Shown: piece by piece, positions 33,323 through 41,591 of the stretch
How positions within the stretch are numbered: position 1 is the stretch's first letter
How the letters are laid out: every line of letters begins with the position of its first letter
Made by a program: the position numbers and the translations under genes
Notes under the pieces: model-generated
Database searches by the model: none
What the model saw: the letters and a program-made list of their open reading frames with translations, nothing else
Told to the model about the DNA's origin: nothing
From: Pseudomonas sp.
GTDB taxonomy: Bacteria; Pseudomonadota; Gammaproteobacteria; Pseudomonadales; Pseudomonadaceae
Direction: 5' to 3'
Length of the DNA: 41,591 nt
Assembly (NCBI RefSeq): GCF_030690725.1
Contig: NZ_JAUYGD010000060.1
Location: 1-41,591 of the forward strand

Positions 33323-35551
33323 ATGCGGGCACTGTTCATGGATGATCAATTTGCATTCAGCGACGACCTTCCCGGCACTACCAGCCAGCCCGTGTGGCGC
33401 GTACTGGCGGTTGATGATGACGCCGACTTCCAGCGCGCCACCGCCTTTGCCCTGAGCGAACTGGAACTGTTGGGCGGGCGCATTGAGCTGATCCAGGCGT
33501 TCAGCTGCCGTGAAGCCTCGATGCTCCTGGCCAAGCACCATGACATTGCCCTGGTGTTGCTCGATGTGGTGATGGAGACCGAAGACGCCGGCCTGCGCCT
33601 GATCAAGGCGCTGCGTGAGGTGATCGGCAACCGCGAAACCCGCGTGGTGATGCTGACCGGCGAGCCAGGCCTGGCGCCGGCCCATGAAGTGATGCGTGAT
33701 TACGACATCAACGACTATTGGACCAAGAGTGAACTCAGCGCCGAGCGCTTGCTGACGGTGCTCACCGCAGCGGTGCGCGGTTATGCTCAGCTCCGGGCTG
33801 TAGCCAGCGCCCGGCGTGGCTTGCAGATGATCGTCGAATCGAGCAATGCGTTGTTCTGCTCAAAAAATACCCGTGAGCTGTCGGCCAAGATTCTGTCGGA
33901 AATTACCTCGCTGCTTAATCTGCAGACTGAGGGCATCGTTTGTGTGCGCGCCGATGAAGGGGACGCCACGGCCGAGCCGAATGCGCGGATTGTCAGCGCC
34001 AGCGGGCGCTTCTTCGACAGCATCGACGCCGATCTGGACGTGCTGCAGCCGCAGGTCGCAGCGGCGGTGCGCCAATGCCTGCAGGCGCAACAGACCCTGC
34101 GTCTGAGCGACTGCACGGTATTGTTCTTTCCGCGCTTTCAGGCGGGTTCGGACTACGCCTGCTATATCGACAGTGCGCGGACGCTGGATGACACCGAACT
34201 GGAGCTGCTCAAGGTGTTCAGCGCCAGTATCAGCCGTGGCCTATACAACGTCGCGCTGTTCAGCCGCCTGGAGGAAATGGCCTACCAGGACGACCTGCTG
34301 AAGATCCCCAACCGCAATGCGCTGATCCGCATGCTGGACATGACGTTGAAGTCCGACGCCAAGGATCAGCGCGTGCTGGTGCTTATCGATATCGACAATT
34401 TTTCCGGCGCCAACACTGCCTTTGGCACCGGTTATGGCGATTTCATCCTCGGTCTGGTGGCGAAGAAGCTGCGCGATGCCTTCAACCATGAGGTGCTGAT
34501 TGCACGGGTGCGTGACGACCTGTTTGCCATCCTCGGCCCGCAAACGCAGGTCAATGCCGCTGAAGTGGTGGCGCTGTTTCGCCGGCATAAACGCCCCTAT
34601 GAGCTGGGCCAGGTGCATAGCCTGAGCAGCGTGACCATGCACCTGGCCGACTTTACCGGCAGTGCCAGCGTGGCTCTGCAGGATGCACTGCTGACCCTGA
34701 AGCAGGCCAAACGCCTAGGGCATGACCAGCATGGGGTTTATGATCCGCGCCTGCAGGGTGCGCATGCCGAGTCCTACCGCATGCTGCTGGCCCTGCGCGA
34801 TGCGGTGGAGGCTGGGCAGATCAGCGTCGAGTTGCAGCCGCAGATCGACCTGAAAACCCGCCGCGTTACCGGTGTGGAAGCCCTGGCGCGCTGGCGCAAG
34901 GCCGACGGCAAGATGGTCCCGCCGCTGAGTTTTATCCCGCTGGCCGAGGCCACCGGTTACATCTTGCCGCTGGGCGATCTGCTGATGCGTTTGGCCCTGC
35001 AGGCGGCCAAACAGCTGGCCGATGCCGGTTACCCGCAGATCCGCGTCGCGGTCAACGTTTCCGCGCCGCAACTGCTGCAGCATGACTTTATCGAGCGGTT
35101 CAATTCGCACCTGCAGGCGGCCGGGGTATTGCCTGAGCAGATCGAGGTGGAAATTACCGAATCGGTGGCCATGCGCACCTTTGATACGGTCTGCGAAAAA
35201 CTGCGGGCGCTGCGCGCCATGGGCGTTGAAGTGGCCATTGATGACTTCGGTACCGGCTTCTCATCGCTCAGCTACCTGCGTTTGCTGCCGGCCGATCGGT
35301 TGAAAATCGACCGCAGTTTTGTTCTGGAAATCGGCGAAGTCAGCGACCAGCAGATGATCGCCGAGGCGGTGATCCAGATTGCCGCGCGGGTCGGCATGCA
35401 GGTGATTGCCGAAGGCGTGGAGACCCAGCAGCAGGCCGACTGGATTCTCGGCCATGGCTGTCGGCAGGCGCAGGGTTATCTGTTTGCCAAACCGATGGCC
35501 TGTGCCGACTTACTCAACTGGCTGAGTGACTGGCCGGAGCGCCCGGCCTGA
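33323..35551 (+). CDS. Response regulator: REC-DUF3369-degenerate GGDEF-EAL, cyclic di-GMP phosphodiesterase
   Basis: A 742-residue protein. REC domain (about 24-150) has D31-D33, phosphate acceptor D81, T112 and K135. DUF3369 spans about 160-320. The GGDEF domain (about 320-475) is degenerate: the signature region reads A-R-V-R-D-D-L-F (394-401), so no cyclase activity is expected. The EAL domain (about 490-735) is intact: E519-A-L, N578, E610/E613 (EVEITES), D640-D641 (DDFGTG), K661, E697/E700. It should hydrolyse cyclic di-GMP when phosphorylated. Start is at 33323 or the in-frame ATG at 33338 (MDDQFAFSDD). Neither has a good ribosome site. It overlaps the kinase gene by one base (TGATG). 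Confidence 0.9.
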   Translation: MRALFMDDQFAFSDDLPGTTSQPVWRVLAVDDDADFQRATAFALSELELLGGRIELIQAFSCREASMLLAKHHDIALVLLDVVMETEDAGLRLIKALREVIGNRETRVVMLTGEPGLAPAHEVMRDYDINDYWTKSELSAERLLTVLTAAVRGYAQLRAVASARRGLQMIVESSNALFCSKNTRELSAKILSEITSLLNLQTEGIVCVRADEGDATAEPNARIVSASGRFFDSIDADLDVLQPQVAAAVRQCLQAQQTLRLSDCTVLFFPRFQAGSDYACYIDSARTLDDTELELLKVFSASISRGLYNVALFSRLEEMAYQDDLLKIPNRNALIRMLDMTLKSDAKDQRVLVLIDIDNFSGANTAFGTGYGDFILGLVAKKLRDAFNHEVLIARVRDDLFAILGPQTQVNAAEVVALFRRHKRPYELGQVHSLSSVTMHLADFTGSASVALQDALLTLKQAKRLGHDQHGVYDPRLQGAHAESYRMLLALRDAVEAGQISVELQPQIDLKTRRVTGVEALARWRKADGKMVPPLSFIPLAEATGYILPLGDLLMRLALQAAKQLADAGYPQIRVAVNVSAPQLLQHDFIERFNSHLQAAGVLPEQIEVEITESVAMRTFDTVCEKLRALRAMGVEVAIDDFGTGFSSLSYLRLLPADRLKIDRSFVLEIGEVSDQQMIAEAVIQIAARVGMQVIAEGVETQQQADWILGHGCRQAQGYLFAKPMACADLLNWLSDWPERPA

Positions 35552-37446
35552 TGCAGCAATCCTGGCGCGGTAGGCTGGTGTCGCAGCCGGTCAGGCGCAA
35601 CCTGTTGCTGCTATTTGTGCCATGGACGCTGCTGATTCTGCTGTTGATGGCGCTGCTCTATGAGCGCCTGCTGGATGCGCGGCTTGAGCCGCTGCTGCGT
35701 GATCAGCAGATCAGCCTGAACGAGGGCGTCGGCGTGCTCAATCGGCACCTGGCGACCTTGCGCGGCAATCTGCAATTTCTTACGCAGCAACCGCTGTTGG
35801 CCGAGGTGCTGCGCGACCCTAGTGCGGACAATCGGCATGCCCTGAGTCAGCTGTTTGTCGAGTTCGCCCGCAGCAGCAGGGTTTACGACCAAATTCGTTG
35901 GCTGGATGAGCGCGGCGCGGAGCAGGTGCGGGTCGATTGGCGCGATGGTGAGTCGCAGGCGCGCGATCAGGCGCAATTACACAACCAGGCGCAGCAGTAC
36001 TACTTCGTGGAAACCATGAACCTGCCCCAGGACGCGTTCTACCTCTCGCGCTTTGATCTGAATGCCGACTCCGGCGTCGTCGAACAACCGCTCAAGCCCA
36101 CCCTGCGCGGTGCCGAGCCGATTTTTGATGATGAGGGCAAGCGCCGCGGCATTCTGATTCTCAATTACCTGGGGCAAGTGCTGCTGCAGCGTTTGGCCCA
36201 GGTGTCCAAGAGTTATGGCAACAACCTGACCTTGGTCGATCATGAAGGCTACTGGATGCTCGCTGCCGATGCGCAGGATGCCTGGGGCTTTGCCCTGGGC
36301 AAGCCTGAGGCGACCCTGGCCAGCCGCTTTCCCGATAGCTGGCGGCGTATGCAGGCCACACGCAATGGCGTGTTTAGCGACAGTGGCGGCTATTGGGCTT
36401 TCAATACGTTCGATCCCTACCAGGGCAGTGGCCAAGACGCGGCAGCGGGTGAGTACTGGTTGCTGGTCTCGCACCTGCCTCTGGAGCAAATCCAAGGGTT
36501 GCGTGGGCAAGTGCTCTGGCAGGTGTTGCTGTTCGTTTGCGTGATGCTCTCTCTCGGATTACTGGTGGTCTTGCGTCTGGGCCTGGCGGAGTTCGAGCGT
36601 AATCAGGTGCGCGAGGCGCTGGAAGTCAGTAGCCAGGCGTTGCAGCAGAGCAATACTGAGCTGCGCGACACGGTGGAGCAGCTGCAGCGCACGCGCGGCG
36701 CCTTGATCCAGGCGGAAAAACTATCTTCGTTGGGCACTTTGGTCGCGGGGGTGGCGCATGAGCTGAATACGCCGATTGGCGCCGCCAGCATGGCGGCGTC
36801 CACCCTCGATAAAGGCAATCAGAGTCTGCAGAAGAGCCTCGGTGAGGGACTGCAGCGTTCGGCGCTGGAGCGCTTTGTGCAGCGCAATGATGAAGGCCTG
36901 GCAATCATCCTCAACAGCCTGACGCGCATGGCGCAGCTGACCCGGGCCTTCAAGCAACTGGCCAGCGACCGCGCGAGTACCGAGCGGCGCCGCTTTGATC
37001 TGGTCGAGTTGGTTGGCGAAGTCATGTTGCTGTTCACCCCCAAGCTTAAGCAGTCAAACCATCGGGTGCAGCTGGAGTTACCGCAGAGTCTGATGCTCGA
37101 CAGCTATCCAGGGCCTCTGGGGCAGATTCTGCAGAACCTGATCGACAATGCGCTGATCCATGCTTTCGATTCGGGCATGAACGGCGTGGTGACGGTCAGG
37201 GTTGAGCACGATGAAATGCGCCACGAATGCGTGATTGCAGTCAGCGATAACGGCGACGGTATGAGTGATGACGTGCTGGCGAAGATCTTCGACCCGTTCT
37301 TTACCACCCGTCGTGGACGCGGCGGCACTGGGCTTGGCCTGCATATCACCCATCAGTTGGCGGTGGATATTCTCGGCGCAGAGCTGCAGGTACGCAGCGC
37401 GCCAGGGCAGGGTACGCAGTTTCGTCTGCGCTTACCGCTCGCCTGA
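35551..37446 (+). CDS. Membrane sensor histidine kinase with Cache-like periplasmic domain
   Basis: A 631-residue kinase. TM1 (about 17-37) and TM2 (about 322-343) flank a 280-residue periplasmic sensor with Cache-like pieces (YYFVETMNLPQDAFYLSRF, then GNNLTLVDHEGYWMLAAD). A coiled coil (about 350-390) leads to H403 in GVAHELNTP, the phospho-acceptor. ATP-binding boxes are N533 (IDNALIHAF), DNGDG (566-570) and GGTGLGL (591-597). The kinase has no receiver of its own. The gene overlaps the regulator stop (TGATG), so the two form one cognate pair that sets cyclic di-GMP hydrolysis from a periplasmic signal. Ligand is unknown. Cache domains often bind amino acids or small carboxylates. Confidence 0.9.
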   Translation: MQQSWRGRLVSQPVRRNLLLLFVPWTLLILLLMALLYERLLDARLEPLLRDQQISLNEGVGVLNRHLATLRGNLQFLTQQPLLAEVLRDPSADNRHALSQLFVEFARSSRVYDQIRWLDERGAEQVRVDWRDGESQARDQAQLHNQAQQYYFVETMNLPQDAFYLSRFDLNADSGVVEQPLKPTLRGAEPIFDDEGKRRGILILNYLGQVLLQRLAQVSKSYGNNLTLVDHEGYWMLAADAQDAWGFALGKPEATLASRFPDSWRRMQATRNGVFSDSGGYWAFNTFDPYQGSGQDAAAGEYWLLVSHLPLEQIQGLRGQVLWQVLLFVCVMLSLGLLVVLRLGLAEFERNQVREALEVSSQALQQSNTELRDTVEQLQRTRGALIQAEKLSSLGTLVAGVAHELNTPIGAASMAASTLDKGNQSLQKSLGEGLQRSALERFVQRNDEGLAIILNSLTRMAQLTRAFKQLASDRASTERRRFDLVELVGEVMLLFTPKLKQSNHRVQLELPQSLMLDSYPGPLGQILQNLIDNALIHAFDSGMNGVVTVRVEHDEMRHECVIAVSDNGDGMSDDVLAKIFDPFFTTRRGRGGTGLGLHITHQLAVDILGAELQVRSAPGQGTQFRLRLPLA

Positions 37447-37534
37447 ATCTGCACCTGGTCGGCTGTCAAGCCGCCTGCGCCTGCGTAGAATCGTCGGCCT
37501 GTGCCCCGTGCTGTTGTTTTGAGGTTCTCCTGTC

Positions 37535-37795
37535 ATGAATTGCCGTGCCGGCTGCGGCGCCTGCTGCATTGCCCCTTCGATCAGTTCTCCCATCCCCGGT
37601 ATGCCCGATGGCAAGCCGGCGGGTGTGCGCTGCGTGCAGCTGGATGCCAATAACTACTGCCTGATTTTTGGCCAGCCTGAGCGGCCGTCGGTGTGTTCGG
37701 CGTTTCATGCCGCCGAGTATGTGTGCGGCAGCACTACGGCAGAGGCGCTGCAGTTGATTGGCTGGCTGGAGCAGAGCACGGCAGTTGCAGTCTGA
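37535..37795 (+). CDS. YkgJ family cysteine-cluster protein
   Basis: An 86-residue protein with eight cysteines (3, 7, 10, 11, 33, 42, 54, 64). MNCRAGCGACCIAPSIS and GMPDGKPAGVRCVQL fit the YkgJ (zinc or iron-sulfur cluster) family. Function is unknown. GAGGTTCTCCTGTC precedes the ATG. The gene lies 88 bp after the kinase, with a TAGAAT -10-like box in that gap at 37486-37491, so it may be transcribed separately. Followed at 33 bp by the START gene. Confidence 0.88.
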   Translation: MNCRAGCGACCIAPSISSPIPGMPDGKPAGVRCVQLDANNYCLIFGQPERPSVCSAFHAAEYVCGSTTAEALQLIGWLEQSTAVAV

Positions 37796-37828
37796 TACTG
37801 TGGCGCAAAGTTCTCGGCTGCCGGAGGC

Positions 37829-38434
37829 ATGATGGTGCGGTTTACAGGGCTGCTCTTGGGGCTTGCCGCGTTGCTGGCGGTGAGCGTGGTGCAGGCGGCG
37901 CAATGGCGTCTGGTCAAGGATGAGGCGGGTATTCAGGTCTATTTGCAGCAAATTCCCGGTTCAAGCTTTCAGGCGTTTCGTGGTGTCACCCGTATACGAG
38001 CGGATATGCCACGTTTGTTGGCCCTGCAGGATGATGTCAGTGCGGCCTGCGCCTGGATTCATGCCTGCAGTGAGCAGAAGCTGCTCAAGCATGAGGGCGA
38101 TCTAAGCTGGGCCTACAGCCGTTTCCATACGCCCTGGCCGGTACAGCCGCGTGATTCGATCCTGCAGGTCACTACCACGCGTGATGCTGATGGTCGGGTA
38201 ACCCGCACTTTGCATGGGGTTGCCGACTATTTGCCGCCGCAGCAAGGCTTTGTGCGGGTGAGTAAGGTGGAAGGTTTCTGGAGCCTTATGCCACGCGAGG
38301 GCGTAATCGAAGTGATTTACGAGGTGCATTCTGAGCCGGGCGGCAGCGTGCCGGCCTGGTTGGCCAATAGCTTTGTCGTGGATGCGCCGTTCAATACCTT
38401 GCAGGGGCTGCGTCAGTTGGCTGAACAGCCGTAA
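37829..38434 (+). CDS. START-domain secreted protein
   Basis: A 201-residue protein with a signal peptide of about 22 residues (cut after VVQAA or AQA). The rest is a START/SRPBCC-like lipid-binding fold: WRLVKDEAGIQVYLQQIPGSSFQAFRG, then WPVQPRDSILQVTT and PGGSVPAWLANSFVVDAPFNTLQGLR (quoted in pieces). A periplasmic lipid or hydrophobic ligand is plausible. Start choice is open: GGAGG lies 1 base before the first ATG (37829), 4 before a second ATG and 7 before a GTG (37835), so the true start may be one of the later two. Confidence 0.85.
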   Translation: MMVRFTGLLLGLAALLAVSVVQAAQWRLVKDEAGIQVYLQQIPGSSFQAFRGVTRIRADMPRLLALQDDVSAACAWIHACSEQKLLKHEGDLSWAYSRFHTPWPVQPRDSILQVTTTRDADGRVTRTLHGVADYLPPQQGFVRVSKVEGFWSLMPREGVIEVIYEVHSEPGGSVPAWLANSFVVDAPFNTLQGLRQLAEQP

Positions 38435-38454
38435 AGCTGGCTTATTCAGCGCAA

Positions 38455-38487
38455 TAAAAAAGGCTGCCCGAGGGCAGCCTTTTTTTG
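38455..38487. terminator. Bidirectional rho-independent terminator, START gene / gltA
   Basis: AAAAAAGGCTGCCC (38456-38469) pairs with GGGCAGCCTTTTTTT (38473-38487) around a short loop. The stem is GC-rich with a T-run on the plus strand and an A-run at the other side, so it stops both the START gene and the convergent gltA transcript. Confidence 0.93.
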
Positions 38488-38503
38488 TGCGGCGAGAGCT
38501 GAA

Positions 38504-39778
38504 TTACTTCTTCAGGTCGCGCTGCGGGTAGCCGGTGTACAGCTGGCGTGGACGGCCAATCTTGTACGGGCTGGAGAGCATTTCTTTCCAGTGTGAGATC
38601 CAGCCCACGGTCCGCGCCAGGGCGAAGATCACGGTGAACATGCTGGTCGGAATACCGATGGCCTTGAGGATGATGCCCGAGTAGAAGTCGACGTTCGGGT
38701 ACAGGTTGCGCTCTTTGAAGTACGGGTCGGTCAGAGCGATTTCTTCCAGACGCATCGCCAGCTGCAGCTGCGGATCGTTGGTGATACCCAGCTCTTTCAG
38801 TACTTCGTCGCAGGTCTGCTTCATCACGGTGGCACGCGGGTCGCGGTTTTTGTAAACGCGATGACCGAAGCCCATGAGTTTGAACGGATCGTTCTTGTCC
38901 TTGGCCTTGGCGATGAACTTGTCGATGTTGGAAACATCGCCAATCTCATCCAGCATGCTCAGTACGGCCTCGTTGGCGCCGCCGTGCGCCGGGCCCCAAA
39001 GGGCGGCGATACCGGCTGCGATACAGGCGAACGGGTTGGCGCCCGAGGAGCCGGCCAGGCGTACGGTGGAGGTCGAAGCGTTTTGCTCATGGTCGGCGTG
39101 CAGGATAAAGATCTTATCCATGGCCTTGGCCAGCACCGGGCTGATCGGTTTGATCTCGCACGGGGTGTTGAACATCATGTGCAGGAAGTTTTCCGCGTAG
39201 TTCAGGTCGTTACGCGGATACATCATCGGCTGACCCATGGAGTACTTGTAGGTCATGGCGGCGATGGTTGGCATCTTGGCGATCAGGCGCATGGCCGACA
39301 CTTCGCGGTGATGCGGGTTATTGATGTCCAGGGAGTCGTGGTAGAAGGCCGAGAGGGCGCCGACTACACCGCACATGATGGCCATCGGGTGAGCGTCACG
39401 ACGGAAGCCGTTGAAGAAGGTCTTCAGTTGCTCGTGAACCATGGTGTGGTTCTTGATGGTGCTGACGAACTTGGCTTTCTCTTCTGCGTTCGGCAGTTCG
39501 CCGTTCAGCAGCAGGTAGCAGGTTTCCAGGTAATCGGATTGCTCTGCCAGCTGTTCGATGGGGTAGCCGCGATGCAGCAGGATGCCCTGGTCGCCGTCGA
39601 TGTAGGTGATCTTCGACTCGCACGAGGCGGTGGACATAAAGCCAGGATCAAATGTGAAACGGCCCGTGGCGGTTAAGCCCCGCACGTCAATTACATCGGG
39701 ACCAACGGTGCCGGTTAAAATGGGCAGCTCGACGGGGGCTGCGCCCTCGATGATCAACTGCGCTTTTTTGTCAGCCAT
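38504..39778 (-). CDS. gltA: Citrate synthase
   Basis: A 424-residue type II (hexameric, NADH-sensitive class) citrate synthase making citrate from oxaloacetate and acetyl-CoA. Catalytic H265 ([10 protein letters not shown]), H306 ([13 protein letters not shown]) and D364 (NVDFYSG) fall within two residues of the E. coli numbering. The long N-terminal domain ([17 protein letters not shown]) belongs to the same class. AGGAGG lies 8 bases before the ATG at 39778, and 15 further upstream in-frame codons are leader. It is transcribed from a consensus-like promoter 60 bp upstream, away from sdhCDA, so the two TCA-cycle units share one intergenic region. Confidence 0.97.
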   Translation of the reverse strand: MADKKAQLIIEGAAPVELPILTGTVGPDVIDVRGLTATGRFTFDPGFMSTASCESKITYIDGDQGILLHRGYPIEQLAEQSDYLETCYLLLNGELPNAEEKAKFVSTIKNHTMVHEQLKTFFNGFRRDAHPMAIMCGVVGALSAFYHDSLDINNPHHREVSAMRLIAKMPTIAAMTYKYSMGQPMMYPRNDLNYAENFLHMMFNTPCEIKPISPVLAKAMDKIFILHADHEQNASTSTVRLAGSSGANPFACIAAGIAALWGPAHGGANEAVLSMLDEIGDVSNIDKFIAKAKDKNDPFKLMGFGHRVYKNRDPRATVMKQTCDEVLKELGITNDPQLQLAMRLEEIALTDPYFKERNLYPNVDFYSGIILKAIGIPTSMFTVIFALARTVGWISHWKEMLSSPYKIGRPRQLYTGYPQRDLKK

Positions 39779-39837
39779 GTTTGGCCTCCTAGTTATGCTT
39801 GAAATCATCTGACTGCCCCCCACGCAGGGCCCGCACC

Positions 39838-39865
39838 ACTATAGTGAGATAAATTCGAATGTCAA
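39838..39865 (-). promoter_or_regulatory. Sigma-70 promoter of gltA
   Basis: On the minus strand TTGACA (39865-39860), a perfect -35, a 16-bp spacer, then TATAGT (39843-39838), five of six. Transcription should begin near 39831, giving a leader of about 53 bases before the gltA ATG. Confidence 0.8.
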
Positions 39866-39979
39866 TTTGCGAAAACCCAGGCGGCAGAAGGGTTTGCGGG
39901 TGGTTTTCGGGCTTTTAAAGCGGCTCTTTACGCCATTTATTAGAGGTGTGCAATGCGCTTTTAGGTAGGGGGCTTTGCG

Positions 39980-40008
39980 TTGTCATTAGTAACCTAACTG
40001 TCTATACT
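39980..40008 (+). promoter_or_regulatory. Sigma-70 promoter of sdhCDA
   Basis: TTGTCA (39980-39985), a 17-bp spacer, then TATACT (40003-40008). Both hexamers match consensus at five of six and the spacing is ideal. Transcription should start near 40015, leaving an untranslated leader of about 112 bases before sdhC. Confidence 0.8.
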
Positions 40009-40018
40009 CTGCGCCCAG

Positions 40019-40066
40019 CTACCAAGGGCTTTAGCCTGTCTTTTGGTAGTTGTCACTCCTTGGGTG
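40019..40066 (+). other. Structured sdhC 5' leader (two hairpins)
   Basis: CTACCAA (40019-40025) pairs with TTGGTAG (40043-40049), enclosing a smaller GGCT-TT-AGCC hairpin. TCACTC and GGGTGA follow (40052-40066, with one G-T pair). These sit at the very 5' end of the predicted transcript. They could protect the mRNA or form a small-RNA or protein target. This is inferred from pairing alone. Confidence 0.4.
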
Positions 40067-40126
40067 ATGGGTACCTGACCAGTGCACTTCCCGACAACTT
40101 TGCCCTGATAGTTAGGGGCTCTCAGT

Positions 40127-40513
40127 GTGATAAAAGCCGTGAATAGCCAAAGACCTGTAAACCTCGACCTTAGGACGATCAAACTTCCTATCACTGGCGT
40201 TACGTCATTCCTTCATCGTGTTTCTGGAATCATTCTGTTTTTCGGCATTGCCGTGCTGCTGTACGGGCTCGACAAATCGCTGGCATCTGCAGAAGGTTTT
40301 GCCGAGGTGAAAGAGTGCTTGACCAGCCCGCTGGCCAAATTTGTGATTTGGGGTCTGTTGTCCGCTTTGCTGTACCACCTGGTGGCCGGTATTCGCCACT
40401 TGATCATGGACATGGGCATCGGTGAGACGCTGGAAGGCGGCAAGCTGGGTTCGAAAATCGTTCTCGTCGTGTCGACGATCGTGATCGTGCTGCTGGGGGT
40501 GTGGATATGGTAA
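40127..40513 (+). CDS. sdhC: Succinate dehydrogenase cytochrome b556 subunit
   Basis: A 128-residue membrane anchor of complex II with three helices (about 27-47, 66-90, 108-127). H84 is the haem b ligand, at the E. coli position. HRVSGI (30-35) has the Arg and Ser of the quinone site. It begins with GTG at 40127 after AGGGGC. A second GTG four codons on is possible but less well placed. It overlaps sdhD by 7 bp. Confidence 0.93.
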   Translation: MIKAVNSQRPVNLDLRTIKLPITGVTSFLHRVSGIILFFGIAVLLYGLDKSLASAEGFAEVKECLTSPLAKFVIWGLLSALLYHLVAGIRHLIMDMGIGETLEGGKLGSKIVLVVSTIVIVLLGVWIW

Positions 40514-40875
40514 CCAACGTCACGAACTTCTCGCGTTCGGGTCTTTATGACTGGATGGCGCAGCGTGTTTCTGCTGTCGTCCTCGCGGTTTATGTGTTGT
40601 TTCTGCTTGGCTTTATCCTGTGTAACCCGGGTCTGGGCTATGCCGAATGGCAGGCGCTGTTCTCCAATAACGCAATGCGTATCTTCAGCCTGTTGACCCT
40701 GGTGGCGCTCAGCGTTCACGCCTGGGTTGGCATGTGGACAATTTCCACCGACTACCTGACGCCAATGGCGCTGGGTAAGTGGGCGACTGTCGTGCGTTTT
40801 CTGTTCCAGGCTGCGTGTGGCGTTGCCATGTTCGCGTTCTTCGTCTGGGGCGTGCAGATTTTTTGGGGTAACTGA
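40507..40875 (+). CDS. sdhD: Succinate dehydrogenase hydrophobic membrane anchor
   Basis: A 122-residue anchor subunit with three membrane helices. H71, D82 and Y83 sit at the E. coli positions used near the haem and quinone site (VHAWVGMW, TDYLTP). The ATG at 40507 lies inside the end of sdhC (the sdhC stop is TAA at 40511-40513), so translation is coupled. A GTG two codons upstream is also in frame. Confidence 0.94.
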   Translation: MVTNVTNFSRSGLYDWMAQRVSAVVLAVYVLFLLGFILCNPGLGYAEWQALFSNNAMRIFSLLTLVALSVHAWVGMWTISTDYLTPMALGKWATVVRFLFQAACGVAMFAFFVWGVQIFWGN

Positions 40876-40878
40876 TCC

Positions 40879-41591
40879 ATGACAAGCATTCGCACTCTTT
40901 CTTATGACGCCATCATTGTTGGTGGCGGCGGCGCGGGTATGCGCGCTGCACTGCAGTTGGCTCAGGGTGGTCATAAAACCGCAGTCGTGACCAAGGTCTT
41001 CCCGACCCGTTCGCACACTGTTTCCGCTCAGGGTGGCATCACCTGCGCCATCGCATCGGCCGATCCGAACGACGATTGGCGCTGGCACATGTACGACACC
41101 GTCAAGGGCTCCGACTATATCGGTGACCAGGACGCTATCGAATATATGTGCTCCGTCGGTCCGGAAGCCGTATTTGAACTGGAACACATGGGTCTGCCGT
41201 TCTCCCGTACCGAGCAGGGCCGCATCTATCAGCGTCCGTTCGGTGGTCAGTCCAAAGGCCCGAACAACCCGACTCAGGCTGCACGTACCTGCGCTGCGGC
41301 TGACCGTACCGGTCACGCCCTGCTGCACACCCTGTACCAGGCTAACCTCAAGGCTGGCACCTCGTTCCTTAACGAGTGGTACGCGGTCGATCTGGTGAAG
41401 AACCAGGACGGCGCCGTAGTTGGCACCATCGCCATCTGCATCGAAACCGGCGAGACCGTGTACATCCGTTCCAAGGCCGTGGTTCTGGCCACTGGCGGTG
41501 CCGGTCGTATCTACGCCTCTACCACCAACGCCCTGATCAACACCGGTGACGGCGTGGGCATGGCCCTGCGTGCCGGCGTGCCGGTGCAGGA
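40879..41591 (+). CDS. sdhA: Succinate dehydrogenase flavoprotein subunit, 5' part (cut by window edge)
   Basis: The first 237 residues of the catalytic flavoprotein, running off the right edge of the window. The FAD-binding loop GGGGAG (15-20) opens the protein, and H46 in SHTVSAQGG is the histidine that carries covalent FAD. The substrate region [13 protein letters not shown] and [13 protein letters not shown] are as in other SdhA proteins. The ATG is 3 bp after the sdhD stop, so the order sdhC-sdhD-sdhA is standard and sdhB should follow outside the window. Confidence 0.96.
   Translation, partial: MTSIRTLSYDAIIVGGGGAGMRAALQLAQGGHKTAVVTKVFPTRSHTVSAQGGITCAIASADPNDDWRWHMYDTVKGSDYIGDQDAIEYMCSVGPEAVFELEHMGLPFSRTEQGRIYQRPFGGQSKGPNNPTQAARTCAAADRTGHALLHTLYQANLKAGTSFLNEWYAVDLVKNQDGAVVGTIAICIETGETVYIRSKAVVLATGGAGRIYASTTNALINTGDGVGMALRAGVPVQ

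Noticed and set aside
40213..41328. A 371-codon open frame on the minus strand
   Set aside because: It crosses sdhC, sdhD and sdhA in antisense. Those three genes are clear and complete at this place.

Overview
The window is ordinary chromosomal DNA of a Pseudomonas. The evidence is high GC, the divergent gltA / sdhCDA pair, the head-to-head metH / cti pair, an Aer-type chemoreceptor, and dense GTAG- or GTGG-headed REP elements between genes. From memory, the order tusA ... ATP-NAD kinase ... ppnP ... hydroxyisobutyrate-dehydrogenase-like gene ... gltA-sdhCDA matches the PA156x-PA158x stretch of P. aeruginosa. The repeat families differ from the P. aeruginosa ones I know, so I would not name the species. 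No prophage, insertion sequence, CRISPR array, rRNA or tRNA gene was recognised. About 42 protein genes are supported. Only sdhA is cut, by the right edge. Layout: 1-204 holds two tandem palindromic repeats. 205-5156 carries oligopeptidase B, a small membrane protein, and a class II glutamine amidotransferase plus DUF2937 gene bracketed by two arrays of a ~111-114 bp repeat. 5157-8845 (minus) has a MoxR ATPase / GFA-family / VWA-protein operon and a DUF748 envelope protein. 8969-16254 has cysK, metH and cti, so cysteine and methionine synthesis next to the periplasmic fatty-acid cis-trans isomerase. 16374-22735 has an Aer-like receptor with a FliA-like promoter, rlmM, a lipoprotein hydrolase, tusA, a gamma-glutamylcyclotransferase-like gene and a DUF3080 lipoprotein. 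22733-30211 has a MATE exporter, pdxB, a 53-residue conserved small protein, and a probable operon of ATP-NAD kinase, DUF1287, DCC thiol oxidoreductase, DoxX-like protein and an MsbA-like ABC exporter. 30319-33248 has an RhtA-like exporter, ppnP, a DEDDh exonuclease and a beta-hydroxyacid dehydrogenase. 33323-38434 has a two-gene signalling unit (REC-DUF3369-degenerate GGDEF-EAL regulator translationally coupled to a Cache-like histidine kinase), a YkgJ cysteine-cluster protein and a START protein. 38504-41591 has citrate synthase and the start of succinate dehydrogenase, divergently transcribed from two clear sigma-70 promoters. The most striking non-coding feature is the repeats: at least five sequence-distinct families, nearly all built as inverted pairs of stem-loops with GTAG (or GTGG) at both outer ends, the REPIN architecture. 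Most sit between convergent genes. In one case the pdxB stop codon lies inside the repeat head. The best candidate for an under-described protein system is the kinase / EAL regulator pair, followed by the MoxR-GFA-VWA operon. Neither can be called novel from sequence alone.
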